Assembly (NCBI RefSeq): GCF_949987515.2
Contig: NC_082697.1
Location: 20,219,730-20,283,729 of the forward strand
Source: Delphinus delphis
Lineage: Eukaryota; Chordata; Mammalia; Artiodactyla; Delphinidae
Reading direction: 5' to 3'
Length of the DNA stretch: 64,000 nucleotides
Each line of letters opens with the position of its first letter. Within the stretch, counting starts at the first letter, position 1. Made by a program: the position numbers and the translations under genes. The notes beneath the pieces were generated by a model, which made no database searches, was not told the origin of the DNA, and saw only the letters and a program-made list of their open reading frames with translations. Shown piece by piece: positions 44,646 through 55,472 of this stretch.

Positions 44646-45192
44646 CTATATAAAGCATCTATTGCTATGTCATAAATTGCCCTAAAACTTTTCAATTTAA
44701 AACAGCAATAAACATTTATTATCTCATGTAGTTTCTATGGCTCAGGAGTTTGGAACAGCTTAGCTAAGTGATTATGGCTCAAGATGTTTCATGAGATGGC
44801 AGTCAAGAGGTGGGCCAGGAAAGCAGACTTGACTGGGATGGAGGATCCACTTCCAAAACAGCTCACTAACATAACTGGAAAGCCATGCTTGGCTTTGCCA
44901 CATCCTTGCCTTACAGACCTCTCCATAGGCCTGGTTGAGTGTCATCATGACATGACAGCTGGCTTCCACCAGCGTGAGTAATCCCAGAGAGAGCAAGATG
45001 ATGACTCTCATATCTTTTGGACGTAGCCTCAGAAGTCACACTCCACCATTTCTGAAATACCTGTTTATTACTGGCCAGGCTTATTCAATTTGAGAGGAGA
45101 TTGAACAAGGAATTTCTTCCCACAAGGGGGTTACACAATGAATATCAACAAGTAAGAGTCATAAAAGACCATCTTGGAGCCTGGCTGCCACA
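44646..45192 (-). mobile_element. MLT1-type LTR, 3' LTR of a MaLR element
   Basis: Antisense LTR: 'catctattgctatgtcataa', 'aacatttattatctcatgta', 'ctccataggcctggttgagt', 'gacatgacagctggcttcca' and the end 'catcttggagcctggctgcc'. Internal sequence continues directly from it. Confidence 0.87.
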
Positions 45193-45516
45193 ATCCACCC
45201 TCTGCTCCCCAATGATTTATAGTACTTATGCTACTTTCAGGGAGCTCCCCACATGCAAAATGCATTCTCCCCTTCCAGAAGCCCCTAAACAGTTTTATGC
45301 CATTACAATATCAGCTAGAAATCTAGGACATCTTCATGTAAATGAGATCAAGGTGCAGGTGAAGTTCTTCAGGTCTGATTCATTACAGTTCTCAGTCTGA
45401 AGATCTGTGAAAAAGAAGAACAAAAATAGAACTTAAACATGAGTCACTTGTCCATTTTGGTTCTAAAATCCAACAGGGCACATGTTGCCAGTTCCCTGAT
45501 TAAGAATCAAGGCCTA

Positions 45517-45690
45517 GGGCTTCCCTGGTGGCGCAGTGGTTGAAAGTCCGCCTGCCGATGCAGGGGACACGGGTTCGTGCCCCGGTCCAGGAAGGTCCCA
45601 CATGACACGGAGCGGCTGGGCCCGTGAGCCATGGCCGCTGAGCCTGCGTGTTCGGAACCTGTGCTCCGTAACGGGAGAGGCCACAACGGT
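45517..45690 (+). mobile_element. CHR SINE lacking its 3' tail
   Basis: Normal head and middle (gggcttccctggtggcgcag, gggttcgtgccccggtcc) but stops at 'ggccacaacggtggg' with no terminal gagaggcccgcg, no poly-A and no target duplication. Points to a later deletion across the 3' joint. Confidence 0.93.
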
Positions 45691-46021
45691 GGGAAAAATT
45701 CCTGGAAGCTCTTGGCTTCACCCTCTGGGCTCTTGATCATCTAAGTATCCTTCCTTTACTATAAAATGTAGCCCACGTTTGAAACTGCATAATTTTTTCA
45801 TCCTGTGTCCTACCTGTAGAAGCTTCAGTGTCCAAAGCCCTCTTTTCACTTTGTACTACCTCTGTCCCCTTCAGTTCCAGCCAGCAATGTTTCTGTCAGT
45901 ACATTTCTCTTATTTTGTGGTTCTCCTGTGAAATTAATTGAAGTTAACACCATTAGACAAAAGGCACACTTACAAACTTCATCAAGTTAAGCTCAGCTAC
46001 ATGCTCTGTGAAGAACTAAAC

Positions 46022-46150
46022 GGGCGGAATGGGGCAGGAAGGGAGGTCCAAGAGGGAGGGGATATGTATACATAGAGCTGATTCACTTCACTGTACAGCA
46101 GAAACTAACACAACACTGTAAAGCAACTATACTCCAATAAAATTAATAAA
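46022..46150 (+). mobile_element. LINE-1 3' end inside the MaLR element
   Basis: 'gaggggatatgtatacatag', 'gattcacttcactgtacagc', 'gcaactatactccaataaaa'. About 130 bp, severely truncated. Confidence 0.9.
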
Positions 46151-46887
46151 TTCACTAAATTAAAAAATTTTTTTGAATAAATAAAAAGATAAGCCTTTGT
46201 CTATCTTGAGTTTCTGCTGAGACTTAAGAGACAACACTCTTAAGCTTCTTATTAGCACTTTTTATTTACTAAACAGTTCCCTTAAGTGCCACGTTAGAAT
46301 CTCCTGAGGTCTTTGCAAAAGACTTAATCGTCACACCATGAATTTCGTCTTTAGACCATGTTTTCCTGGAAGTGCCTCAAATTTTATATTTGTCTATTCC
46401 TTAATTTTAGCATCATTTGCCACCCAAAGAGGCTGGAAACTTTCAAATCTACGTAGCCCTGGTTCCTTCTTATTTGACAGTCCTTCCTTTAGCTTGTCTC
46501 TCTCCTCTCACATTATACTAAAAGGAACAAGAAGAAACCAGGTGGCTCCTTCAACCCTCTGGATATCTCCTTAGCTAGAACACCCAATTCAGTAGGTACC
46601 TTTTCTACTTCTCACATTTCTGTAGGCAACAATGTTGCTAAACTCCAGCCCTGCCACTAAAAAGGATCCCCTTTCTTTCAGTTTCAAGTAACATTTCCTC
46701 AGTTTCGTTTAAGTTTCATCAACATCCTCCTCTGAGCCCATCAGCCTTCTGTTAACAGTCTGTTCAAGGCACTTTAGTTTTATACTCACACTCTCCTCAA
46801 AGTCCCAACATCTTCTGCCACTAACAATTTCCAAAGTCACTCCCATAGATGGGTTATAGAAGCACCTACTTCCAGGTACAAAAATCT

Positions 46888-47180
46888 GTACTAGTCATCT
46901 ATTGCTGCATAACAAAGCAATCAAAAACTTAGTGACTTAACACAATACACCTGTATTATCTCACACAGTTTCTGTGCACCAGGAATTCAGGAGTGGTTTA
47001 GCTGGGTGGTTCTAGCTCAGGGTCTCTTCTGAGGTCTCAGTCAAATATTGGATAAGACTACAGTTATATGAAGGCTTCACTGAATCTAGAAGATACCATT
47101 CCAAGATGTCTCACTCATATGGCTGTCGCATTTATGCTGGGTGTTAGCAGAATCCCTTCGTTTCTCACCACATAGACCCC
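46888..47180 (-). mobile_element. MLT1-type LTR, 5' LTR (partial) of the MaLR element
   Basis: 'tgtactagtcatctattgct', 'gcataacaaagcaatcaaa', 'ggaattcaggagtggtttag', then 'cattccaagatgtctcactc' and 'accacatagacccc'. Cut off at ~47180. Confidence 0.8.
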
Positions 47181-47425
47181 TAAGTATCTCCCTAAAATTC
47201 AAATGTTGAAGCCCCAACCCCAATGTAATGGTATACGGAAGTGGAGCTTTGGGGAGATAACTAGGTTTAAATGAGGTCATGAGGGTAGGGACCCCATGAT
47301 GTGATAGGTGTCCTTACAAGAAAAGGAGAAGACCAACGCTTTCTTTCTCCACCATGTGAAGACACAGTAAGAGGCAGCTGTCTACAAGCCAGCTTTGTGT
47401 AGAGGGATACAGGCTATACAAACAA
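47181..47425 (+). mobile_element. MST-like MaLR LTR fragment
   Basis: 'aaaattcaaatgttgaagcc', 'gatgtgataggtgtccttac', 'ccaccatgtgaagacacagt', 'gaggcagctgtctacaagcc'. Both ends missing. Confidence 0.75.
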
Positions 47426-47432
47426 CAAAAGC

Positions 47433-47464
47433 CAAATGACCAAATGACCAAATGACCAAATCAC
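47433..47464. repeat. 8-bp tandem repeat
   Basis: caaatgac three times then caaatcac. Confidence 0.95.
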
Positions 47465-47789
47465 AAGGAAGAGACAGCCCCACAGTCCAAACCCAGGCTT
47501 TCGTACTCCACGTACCTGACTTTTCCCACAACACCATGGCCTTATCATGCAGTGGAGGTGGAGAGTGTGATGTCAGAGGTTAGGCAGTGTGAAAGTGGCA
47601 ATAAAAGGAAAAGAATCCAAGGCAAAGCTTACTAAAGTCACCATTCTGTAGCTCAAGTCTACCAGGCCCCACTACCCAGAAACACAAAGACCCCAGGCCT
47701 TAGCCAATATTCTCCCCGAACCTATATCTGGAGCAGTCACATCCCAGCATCCCCACTGGGGGCCTGGACCCTTCTTCTCAGAATCCTGT
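47465..47789. other. Unassigned sequence
   Basis: Nothing recognised. Confidence 0.4.
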
Positions 47790-48003
47790 AGGTTAGCTGA
47801 ACCCTTAGAGTCAGACACATGGGTTTAAATCCCAGCTCTGATTTTTATGAGCTGTGAAGCTTTGGATAAGTTACTTCACCTCTCTGAACCTTGTTCTCTT
47901 TTAAGATAATAGGAGTTCCTGCCTTATAGGGGTAAAAGCAGTTAACATACCAGCACAGAGCTTAGCATAGGGCTTGGCACATAGTAAGGACTCAATAAAT
48001 GGC
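47790..48003 (+). repeat. MIR SINE, near full length
   Basis: 'gggtttaaatcccagctctg', 'ggataagttacttcacctct', 'gcatagggcttggcacatag', 'aaggactcaataaatgg'. Confidence 0.92.
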
Positions 48004-48438
48004 AGCCCTAGTTGTTCTTTTGTCTGCCTGGTCCCTAAATCTCTGGTCTGGCTGGCTTAATTCGAACAATCACGCCAACTCTCCGTGCCTTCTCAGAGGG
48101 CCTTCACACAAGCAGATGTCAGAAATCCCAGCCCAGGACTGGCTATGTCATCTGGATGAAGCTCAACATCTGGCATGGATGCTTTCCCCCAGAATGTTTC
48201 CATGGCTTCCTGTGGCCCCTCAGCAGCAGCGAGACTCAGAAGAACTGTGGGGCTCGTGGACCTGGGGAATCTTCAGCCCCCTCCATCTGCCAGGCCGGCT
48301 TAGTACTCCCAAAGCAGCCCAAAGATCCTCCACCCCTGGGCCGCTGTAGTGGAAGCTGGCCTCTCTCTGCCCCAGCACACAGCAGCTGAGCTATCTTCTC
48401 ACACCAGGGACACAGCAGTTCATTCTGAGGGCAACCTC
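48004..48438. other. Unassigned, GC-richer sequence
   Basis: Open frames up to 116 codons (47999-48349, +) show no domain; the long one starts at the end of the MIR. No splice pattern convincingly supports coding. Confidence 0.4.
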
Positions 48439-48439
48439 C

Positions 48440-48945
48440 TCTGTGCTCCAACTAATTCACTCATTCCACATGTAATTATCAAGCACCTGCTAAGCGCCAG
48501 ATCCTGAACTAGACACTAGGAATACAAGTTTTGCCCTAAAGAAGCTCACAGTTTTGTAGTAGGGATAGATTTTTTTAAAAAGAAAAAGGAAGATAATACT
48601 GTACATCAACTATAGATCAATTAAAAAAAAAAGATTGAAGAGCCCATCTTAGCAGGTTTTAAAAGAAGAAAAGGAAGAAAGAAATTATGAGCTAGTGTAA
48701 TTAGTACTGGAATTAAGGTACGCATAGAGGTCTTTGGGAATGGGAGAAGTAAACACTGAACCCAGCCTTGCAGCGGGGCTGAAGGAAGAGAAGGCTTCCT
48801 GGAGGAAGTGTTTCCTGAGGCAAGAGTGAAAGACAAAGCAGAATGAACAGGCTAGAGAGGAGCATGAATAGGTGCTCCAGGGAGAAGGCACGGTGTGAGC
48901 AAATGTGTGGAGGTACTACGTACCGATCTTGGAGCCACAAACAGT
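48440..48945 (-). repeat. L2 LINE, with a small L1 tail insertion
   Basis: 'aattcactcattccacatgt', 'gcacctgctaagcgccagat', 'tagacactaggaatacaagt', later 'cttcctggaggaagtgtttc' and 'ggcacggtgtgagcaaatgt' follow reverse-complement L2. A ~40-bp L1 3' tail sits at 48594-48632. Confidence 0.72.
48594..48632 (+). mobile_element. Minimal LINE-1 3' tail (~40 bp)
   Basis: 'atactgtacatcaactatag' then atcaatt and ten A resembles the extreme L1 3' end. Very short, so uncertain. Confidence 0.55.
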
Positions 48946-49142
48946 CGGTCGACTGTCTGCCTGGCACCACTCCCATTCTGAGACCTGCCACACACATCCA
49001 CACAAGGGAGCAGCCATGTTTCTAGGACACACTAGTCCCTTAGTCTGAGTTCACTGGGCTTGGGTCACGTGACATAAAATGGGCCCAGGAACCCCCACCC
49101 CTTCCCCGAGGGATTTTAACTTGAGGCCAAAGCGTGGTTGAA

Positions 49143-49693
49143 ACTGTAAGATGACAAACCCAAGAATTGTCACAAATCAGGTTTCCAGCAGCAAAATATG
49201 ATTTTCAAACATGATGTTCCTCTTATCAAGAGATGGATCTGTGGTCCCTCCCCTTGAACCTGGAGTCTTTTTTACTAAATTGATGCATAGACTGTGGCAG
49301 AAGCAGCTTCCAAGGTTCTGTTAGAAAAGGCCATGCATCTTCTACCAGTCTCTTTTGGGACACCAGCCTTTGGAGCTCTGAGCTGCCATGTAAGAATTCT
49401 GGCTACTCTAAGGTTGCTACACTAGAAAGACCACACAGAGAGACCATAGAGTGGTAAAGAAAAATGCTGTAGGAGCACCAGCTATCCAAGCCCCCAGCCC
49501 AGGAGTCAGATATGTGAGTAAGGAAGATGACTTCAACCTCAACCGACATCGGACCGCAACCACACGAAAGAACCTGGACATGAACCAACCAGTTGGGTCA
49601 AGTTAACTATTAGAACAATGAGAGATGGTAATAAATGTTGTTGTTTCATGCTGCTAAGATTAATATGGTTTGTTATGCAACGGTAGTTAAACA
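49143..49693 (+). mobile_element. MLT1-type solo LTR
   Basis: 'caagagatggatctgtggtc', 'cccttgaacctggagtc', 'tttggagctctgagctgcca', 'ggtaataaatgttgttgttt' and 'ggtttgttatgcaacggtag' follow MLT1 in sense. Left edge approximate. Confidence 0.8.
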
Positions 49694-50018
49694 GAGCATC
49701 AGGAAAGCCCTTATGTGGTGAGAAAGGATGACGCTGATGTGTTAGAATAGATGGAGAGATTGGAGGTGTTGCTTGACAACGTGGTCTAGCTGTTTGGGAA
49801 CTCTTGCCCTGCTCTCCCTGAAACAATCCTTAGATTTCTTGAGCCAGTAAGTCTTCTTATAACCTAAGTTAGCTCAAGTTGGATTTATGTCACTCACAAC
49901 CAAATTAATACAGGTGATTTGGGATAAGTCCAAAGAGCCTGATGTGTTTAAAGCACATATTTGGAACTGGGGGGTCAGTGGGAGGTGGCCAAGAGTGAGA
50001 GATGAAAGAGAGGAGGGA

Positions 50019-50049
50019 ATCCCAGGAGACATCAATCCCAGGAGACATC
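50019..50049. repeat. Short tandem duplication
   Basis: atcccaggagacatc occurs twice, one base apart. Confidence 0.8.
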
Positions 50050-50804
50050 CCGGTAGGACACCGCAAGGAGTTTTGTTGTGTTTAATTTATATCTCATCTA
50101 TCTCCACAAATGATATGGGGAGACTACCAAGGACTTTGGACTTTATTATAAAGACAATGTCTAGCCGGTGAACAATTTTCATCCAAAGTATGAAACGTTC
50201 AGGTATGCATTGTGGAAAGGTCAACCTATCACTTTAGATGATGTGTTGGAGAGAAGTGAACTGGTCAAGAGTCTATTGATGTAATGGAGGGAAGAAATGA
50301 TGAGGGACTGAACAAAGGTGGGGCAATGGGAGCAGAATGAGAAAGAAGTAAGCATTAAGGTAGAATGGACAGACCTGGAGTCCTTTATGAGAAGGAGGAA
50401 GGGAAAAGATTAAGATGATTTCCAAGTTTGTGGCCTGAGTATCTGAAGAGGTAATGATGTCTGCCAAAATGCAAGAGGAGGATCAACTCAGGAGGTAAGG
50501 ATGATGGCTTGAGCTTGTATATGCAAAGCCTGAAGCGTCTGTGAGTATGAAGGGCAAAAAGTCATGCGTTAGTTCATCCATTTAACACATTTATTAAGCA
50601 CATGTTTTATGCCAAGCTCTGGCAAACTGTTGGTGAGCAAAATGGGTATATCGCTTGCCCTCATAAATTTTACAGTCTAGAGGAGTAGATAGAAATTAAT
50701 TGAACATGTAAATATATAATTACAAACTCTCAAAGAATGCTATGAAGAAAAAGTAACAGAAATTATAATGGCACATTACAAGGAAGCCTGATGGAGTCGG
50801 GAAT

Positions 50805-51286
50805 ATATTAGTTCCTATGATTGCCTAACAAATAGCCACAAAATTCAGGGGCATAAAACAACTATAATCATTTATTACCTCTGATGGCTTCTGAATTCTT
50901 AAGAGGCACAGTGAGAACAACTTATCTTTGCTCCATGATATCTGGTGTCTCAGCTGAAAGACCCAAAAACTGGGGGCTGGAACCATGTGAAGGTTCACTC
51001 ATTCACATGTTTGATGGGCTATGTTGGCTTTCCAAGTGGTCCCTCTGCATGGGCTAGTTGGGCTTCCTCACAAAATGGTGGCTGAGTACCATGGACAGGT
51101 GGAGAGGAGGAAAGAGACAGAGAAAGATGCTGCCTTTATGACTTAGTCTTCAAAGTCATGCAGCATCTCTTCTGCCACATTCCATTCATCAAGGCAGTAA
51201 CCCAAGTCCACCCAAGTTCTAAATGAGGGAACACAAACCCACCTCTTGATGTCAATGTCACATTGTAAAAAGAGCATGTGGGATGG

Positions 51287-51317
<31 letters not shown>

Positions 51318-51353
51318 TACTGTGACCATCTTTGGAAAAGACAATCTACCACA
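50805..51353 (-). mobile_element. MLT1-type solo LTR inside L2
   Basis: 'gcctaacaaatagccacaaa', 'aaaacaactataatcattta', 'ttgggcttcctcacaaaatg', 'ccacattccattcatcaagg', ending acaatctaccaca. L2 resumes on the far side. Confidence 0.88.
51289..51318. repeat. (TA)n microsatellite
   Basis: About 14 TA units within the LTR. Confidence 0.97.
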
Positions 51354-51805
51354 GAAGTCAGCAAAGACTACTCAAGAAAATAACATTTGAGCTGACATCT
51401 CAATGATAAACATGAGGCAACTAGTGATGGGATGAAGATGGCATATTAGGGGCAGTATACCTAGCAGAGGGAACAGCATGTAGAGAGGCCCTGAAGTATA
51501 AAAGAGAATGATGTACTCAAGAAGCTGATGGAAGGCCAGAGTAATTGGAGTGAATTTGACATAGAAATTCTAAATCTCTAGGAAAGGCTAATGTTGGAAG
51601 CAAAAATGTGGAAGCCCAGAGTAAATGGCAGTAGATGGGACCACATGGGAGAGTGAGCAAAGAGAGAGAACAGGTCTCACAGAAGCTTGAGTGCTTGGAC
51701 TTAATGCCCTCTGCTAACTTCCTACTGCTAAAATATGATTAAGCTCAGAACTTGTCTTAACTCTCCCGACCAGTAGAAGCTGGCTGCCTTGCTTTGCTAC
51801 CTAGC

Positions 51806-52337
51806 TGTGATAGCCAGCCTCCAAGATGGCCCCTGAGGATCCTTGCCTCTTGGTATTCACATCCTTGTGTAGTCCCCTCTCACACTGAACCATCTTGACG
51901 TCTATCACTTAGAAGTGAAAGTGTATGACTTCCAAAGGTAAGTCACAAAAGAATTGCAGCTTCTGCCTTGGATTGTTCGCTCTGAAAAGACAGGTCATCA
52001 TGTCATGAAGCCTAAAACAGCTCTCTGGAGAGGCCCATGTGGTGAGAAACTGAGGCCTCCTGCCAATAGCCAGCACCAACTTGCCAGCCATTTGAATGAA
52101 CCACCTTGGAAGTGGGTCCTCATCCCTAGTCAAACCTTTAGATAATTCCAGCCCTCTAGTCCTTAAGACCTCAAGATGGGGCCTCAGACATCATAAAGTA
52201 GAGACAAGGTATCCCTGCTGTACCCTGTCTGAATTAAGGACCAACAAAAGCCATATGAGAAAATAAATTATTATTGTTGTTTCAAGCCATTGAAATGCTG
52301 AGACGTTTTGTTAACACAGTGATAAATGACTACAACA
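51806..52337 (+). mobile_element. MLT1-type solo LTR with perfect target duplication
   Basis: TGTGATAGCCAGCCTCCAAG ... 'ctctggagaggcccatgtgg', 'gaggcctcctgccaatagcc', 'ttattgttgtttcaagccat', ends actacaaca. Both flanks are ctagc (51801-51805, 52338-52342). Confidence 0.95.
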
Positions 52338-52394
52338 CTAGCCCTGACCCTTTGATTATCCTTCTTTGCCTCATATTTCCCTAGTATAACCAAT

Positions 52395-52570
52395 TCCATG
52401 AGACTCTTTGAGCTAGACGAGATCACCCAGTCAAAGCTTGAATCCATTTAGGGCCTTCCAAGCAAGTAAACAAAATCATCTCCACTTACACACCTCTAGT
52501 GACAGACAACTCACTACCTCCTAAGGCAACTCATTCCACTTAACGTCAGGGTCCTTGTAAATTAGAATCA
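52395..52570 (+). repeat. CR1/L3-like LINE relic
   Basis: 'cacctctagtgacagacaac', 'tcactacctcctaaggcaac', 'tcattccactta' match the conserved 3' part of old CR1/L3 LINEs. Confidence 0.6.
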
Positions 52571-52599
52571 CAGGTGAGCCTTCCATCCCAGTCACCACT

Positions 52600-53040
52600 C
52601 CTCATGGTCCCTTCTTTTCCAGGAGCAGTTCCTGACCCGGTGCTGAAACCAGACCCCCCTCAACCAAAAAATCAAATTACAGTTCCAAAAGGCGTGCTTG
52701 CATTGGAAACATCAGCAAGAAAGTTCCATTTCCCTGTATCTCTAAATGAAAAAAGACTCCTTGTCAGTTTGGAGCAATTAGCTGTGGGAGATGATGACGG
52801 AGCAGTGAGAGTTGCTGCAAGGGGGCAGAGTGGCAGCGGAAGCCCCAACTCAGACAGACGCGCCGCAGATGGCACGACAAGATAACGCCTTTCACGTTTC
52901 AGAAATCACCCCGTCAACAATGTTTCCAGACTTGGAAATTAGCTGAAGTCATCAGGAGTTCCTGGCAGCAAGCAGCAGGCGCCTTGATGGGGGTCCCTCA
53001 TTTGACATTATGCATTGGTGTGAAAAGAAACTAGCAAGGT
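52600..53040. promoter_or_regulatory. Repeat-free block, possible conserved element or exon
   Basis: No repeat recognised. An acceptor-like tract cccttcttttccag ends at ~52621 and the plus frame stays open to a stop at 52883-52885, but the protein is unfamiliar and no donor is convincing. Also has CpGs at 52850-52910 and a CTCF-like motif. Confidence 0.35.
52815..52828 (+). promoter_or_regulatory. Possible CTCF-like motif
   Basis: CTGCAAGGGGGCAG matches 11 of 14 positions of CCACCAGGGGGCAG, including the AGGGGGCAG core. Outside repeats. Confidence 0.4.
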
Positions 53041-54794
53041 CCATGGAAAAGGTTGGTGGGCCTACTGTCTCCTGAGGCTGCAGAAAGGGCAATCTTCGAG
53101 CATGTTAAGGCATTTATTTGGGGTCAACATTCAAAAGCCCCAGTCTTCTATCTCCTGTCCCAGTAGCAGGGGATTCACCCCAAGTTTCAGAACATGACTT
53201 CCTCCTACTCCGTGCCTTGTAGATTGATGTTTCCTCTTTAGAAGGTAACAGAAAGCAAAAATGATAAAGTCAATCACCCATGTCTTAAGTAAGAATTACA
53301 TTATTTTTAACAAACTCATGCTTGTTAAAATAAAAAATGCTCTCTTTGCTGAAGATAAAGTCCCATCAGAGAGGCAGTCTATGCCAACTGTCTGACCTTT
53401 CCATTACAGTCGCCCTGCTCTGGCAACCCCACCCTAGAAGAGCCGAGAAACAAAATCAGAAGCTGGCACCTTGCTGCCCAGAACATCCAAGACTCCAGCC
53501 AATTACAGTGATTGCAGGCAGCCAGGGTAGGGGGCCGGGGCAAGTGGGAGTTAACTATTGTTACAGCCCTGGTTGGTGCTGTAAGCAAGCATGAGATGCA
53601 GCATGGAGTTAAGATTACATATCTCATGGAAGGAATGTATAGTCTAGGAGTAAAACCATCTTTATCCCTTCTGCTGAAGCACCTTCTCAATGTTTTTTTC
53701 CTGGAGGGAATCAGGGCTATTTCCCAAATCGCAAAGTCGCACTTACTAGAGCAAAGGAAAGAGGTAAATGATTCTCCCTGGGAATTCAAAAGGACAAAAG
53801 CTAAACTTGAACATGTGCCTGTGTGTGATATTGGAAACAACGTTTGCAGAGAGTAAAGGTGGGAGGTAGGGAGTAGAATGCTCTCTAGTGGTTATGGTAA
53901 TCCAGATCTTTGAGACTCAGCTGGAGACTTCCAACCAAATCTAACAATCCTGCAGCAAGTTTGAGTCCCAAGAGATATCCGAGCCCCTTGCCTTTCTCTC
54001 AGGACCCTGAAAAATTGGGGGACATTTGCCATTGTAGGATACCCAGCAGCTGGTAGACTGCTCTGGACAGATGGATGAAACCCCAAGGGGTGGGATGAAA
54101 GGGAAAGGTGAAGTTAAGGATCTTGTCTAAAGAATGTGATGTGAGGTCTTTATGAAGGTCAGTCTGCTGGGACCCGTTACCGGGCCAGCTCCTGGCACTG
54201 AGAAAAGGTGAGAGGAGCAAAATCCAGGAGAAGACAGCCCTGCCTCTGGGGACATGTGGGGTTAAGGACTCCAGAGAGAAAGTCTCTTATCTTCAGCCAA
54301 ATGTGGGCTGCAAGAGAAGGGGAAGGCTGCTGAATTATCCCCAAGACTCTCCCTTCTGCATACTTCTTCTGGGGGTCAACTGCAGCCAAATCTGTCTCTG
54401 CTTATGGGTCAGAGATGGAAGGGGGGAAACTAGCCTTGACTGCGCATCCTTCACAAGCCAGATCTTTTGCATGTATCATCTCAGGTTACCCTCTCAAGAC
54501 TCTTGGCCAAAGGACAGCTAAGACAACAGAATCTGAATGGAGTCTGTATTGCACTGGTAGAGACCCTGCTCTACCCCAACCATCACCAAAGTCGGCTGAC
54601 CACTCCTTAAAGAGCCCCTGTCAGTCACAGGAAGGGACTGAGCTTTATCTCTGATTCCAGGTCTAGAACAACCTGGGCAGGCTGGCAATCAGAAAATTAA
54701 GCAGGAACTAACAGCCCAAAGAAATCAGGAGAGTTTGGATTTCTGCAAATCCCTAGGGGACTTAAGGAAGGCTTCGATTGGCCTTTCTCTAAAC
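53041..54794. other. Unassigned, mostly single-copy-looking sequence
   Basis: No confident repeat over most of 1.7 kb. Frames of 114 and 153 codons overlap on opposite strands at 53379-53856, with no domains; both judged chance. Confidence 0.4.
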
Positions 54795-54864
54795 CGGGGT
54801 TCTCAAAGCATGGACCCTGGACCAGTAGCACTGACATCACTTGGGAACATGTTAGAAATGCAAA

Positions 54865-55008
54865 TATCACTATCTTTAAAAGATGTTTACATTCCCATGT
54901 TTGCTGCAGCACTATTTACAACAACCAAGACATGGAAGCAAACTGAGTGTCCATCAACAGATGAATGGATAAAGAAGATGTGAAATAGACAGGTATAGAT
55001 GTAGATAC

Positions 55009-55059
<51 letters not shown>

Positions 55060-55344
55060 ATGGAATATTATTCAGCCATAAAAAAGAAGAAAATCTTGCT
55101 ATTTGCAACATAATGAATTGGACCTTGAGAGCATTATGCTAAGTTAAATAAGTCAGACAGAGAAAGAGAAACACTGTATAATCTCACTTATATGTGGAAT
55201 CTTAAAAAAACACAAAAAACACTGAACTTAGAGATACAGAGAACAGATTGGAGGATGGGGGATGAGCAAAATAGATGAAGGTGGTAAAAAGGCACAAACT
55301 TCCAGTTACAAGTCCCGGAGATGCAGGTGTATTTAAAAAAAAAA
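54865..55344 (+). mobile_element. LINE-1 3' end inserted in MER5A
   Basis: 'gcagcactatttacaacaac', 'atgaatggataaagaagatg', 'gaatattattcagccataaa', 'agtcagacagagaaagagaa' and an A-run. Perfect 11-bp duplications agaaatgcaaa (54854-54864, 55345-55355). Confidence 0.95.
55005..55058. repeat. (AC)n microsatellite inside L1
   Basis: About 25 AC units with a few TA interruptions. Confidence 0.97.
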
Positions 55345-55472
55345 AGAAATGCAAACTCTTGAACCCCACCCTAGACCTAGGTAACCAGACATTCTGAGGG
55401 CGGGGCCCAGCAGTCTGCATTTTAACAAGCCCTGTAGGTGATCTGACACATGAGCATGTTTAAGAACCACTG

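Larger units (their letters stand above)
45193..46887 (-). mobile_element. Decayed MaLR internal region
   Basis: Antisense MaLR internal sequence: next to the 3' LTR 'ccctctgctccccaatgat' and 'cacatgcaaaatgcattctc', next to the other LTR 'cctacttccaggtaca' then 'aaaatctgta'. MaLR elements are non-autonomous relatives of ERVL. No protein survives. Carries a CHR SINE and an L1 3' end. Confidence 0.72.
49905..51735 (-). repeat. Long L2 LINE relic, split by an LTR
   Basis: Reverse-complement L2: 'ggactttggactttattata', 'tttccaagtttgtggcctga', 'catttattaagcacatgttt', 'ttacagtctagaggagtaga', then after the LTR 'ataacatttgagctgacatc', 'gagggaacagcatgtag', 'gaggccctgaagtata'. About 1.2 kb of L2, unusually long. 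Confidence 0.82.
54795..55472 (-). mobile_element. MER5A hAT transposon split by an L1
   Basis: Left 'ggttctcaaagcatggaccc' to 'gttagaaatgcaaa'; right 'gaaccccaccctagaccta', 'aacaagccctgtaggtgatc', 'gtttaagaaccactgc'. In register around the L1. Confidence 0.9.

Noticed and set aside
45193..46887. Intact endogenous retroviral genes
   Set aside because: The region fits a MaLR internal sequence but has no sustained open frame or recognisable viral protein.
47433..47464. CRISPR-like array
   Set aside because: Only four 8-bp units without spacers, in a mammalian genome.
47999..48349. 116-codon frame starting at the end of a MIR
   Set aside because: Start codon lies at the MIR tail and no domain is seen.
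53379..53856. Overlapping 114- and 153-codon frames on opposite strands
   Set aside because: Both are unfamiliar and overlap each other; no splice or conservation evidence visible.
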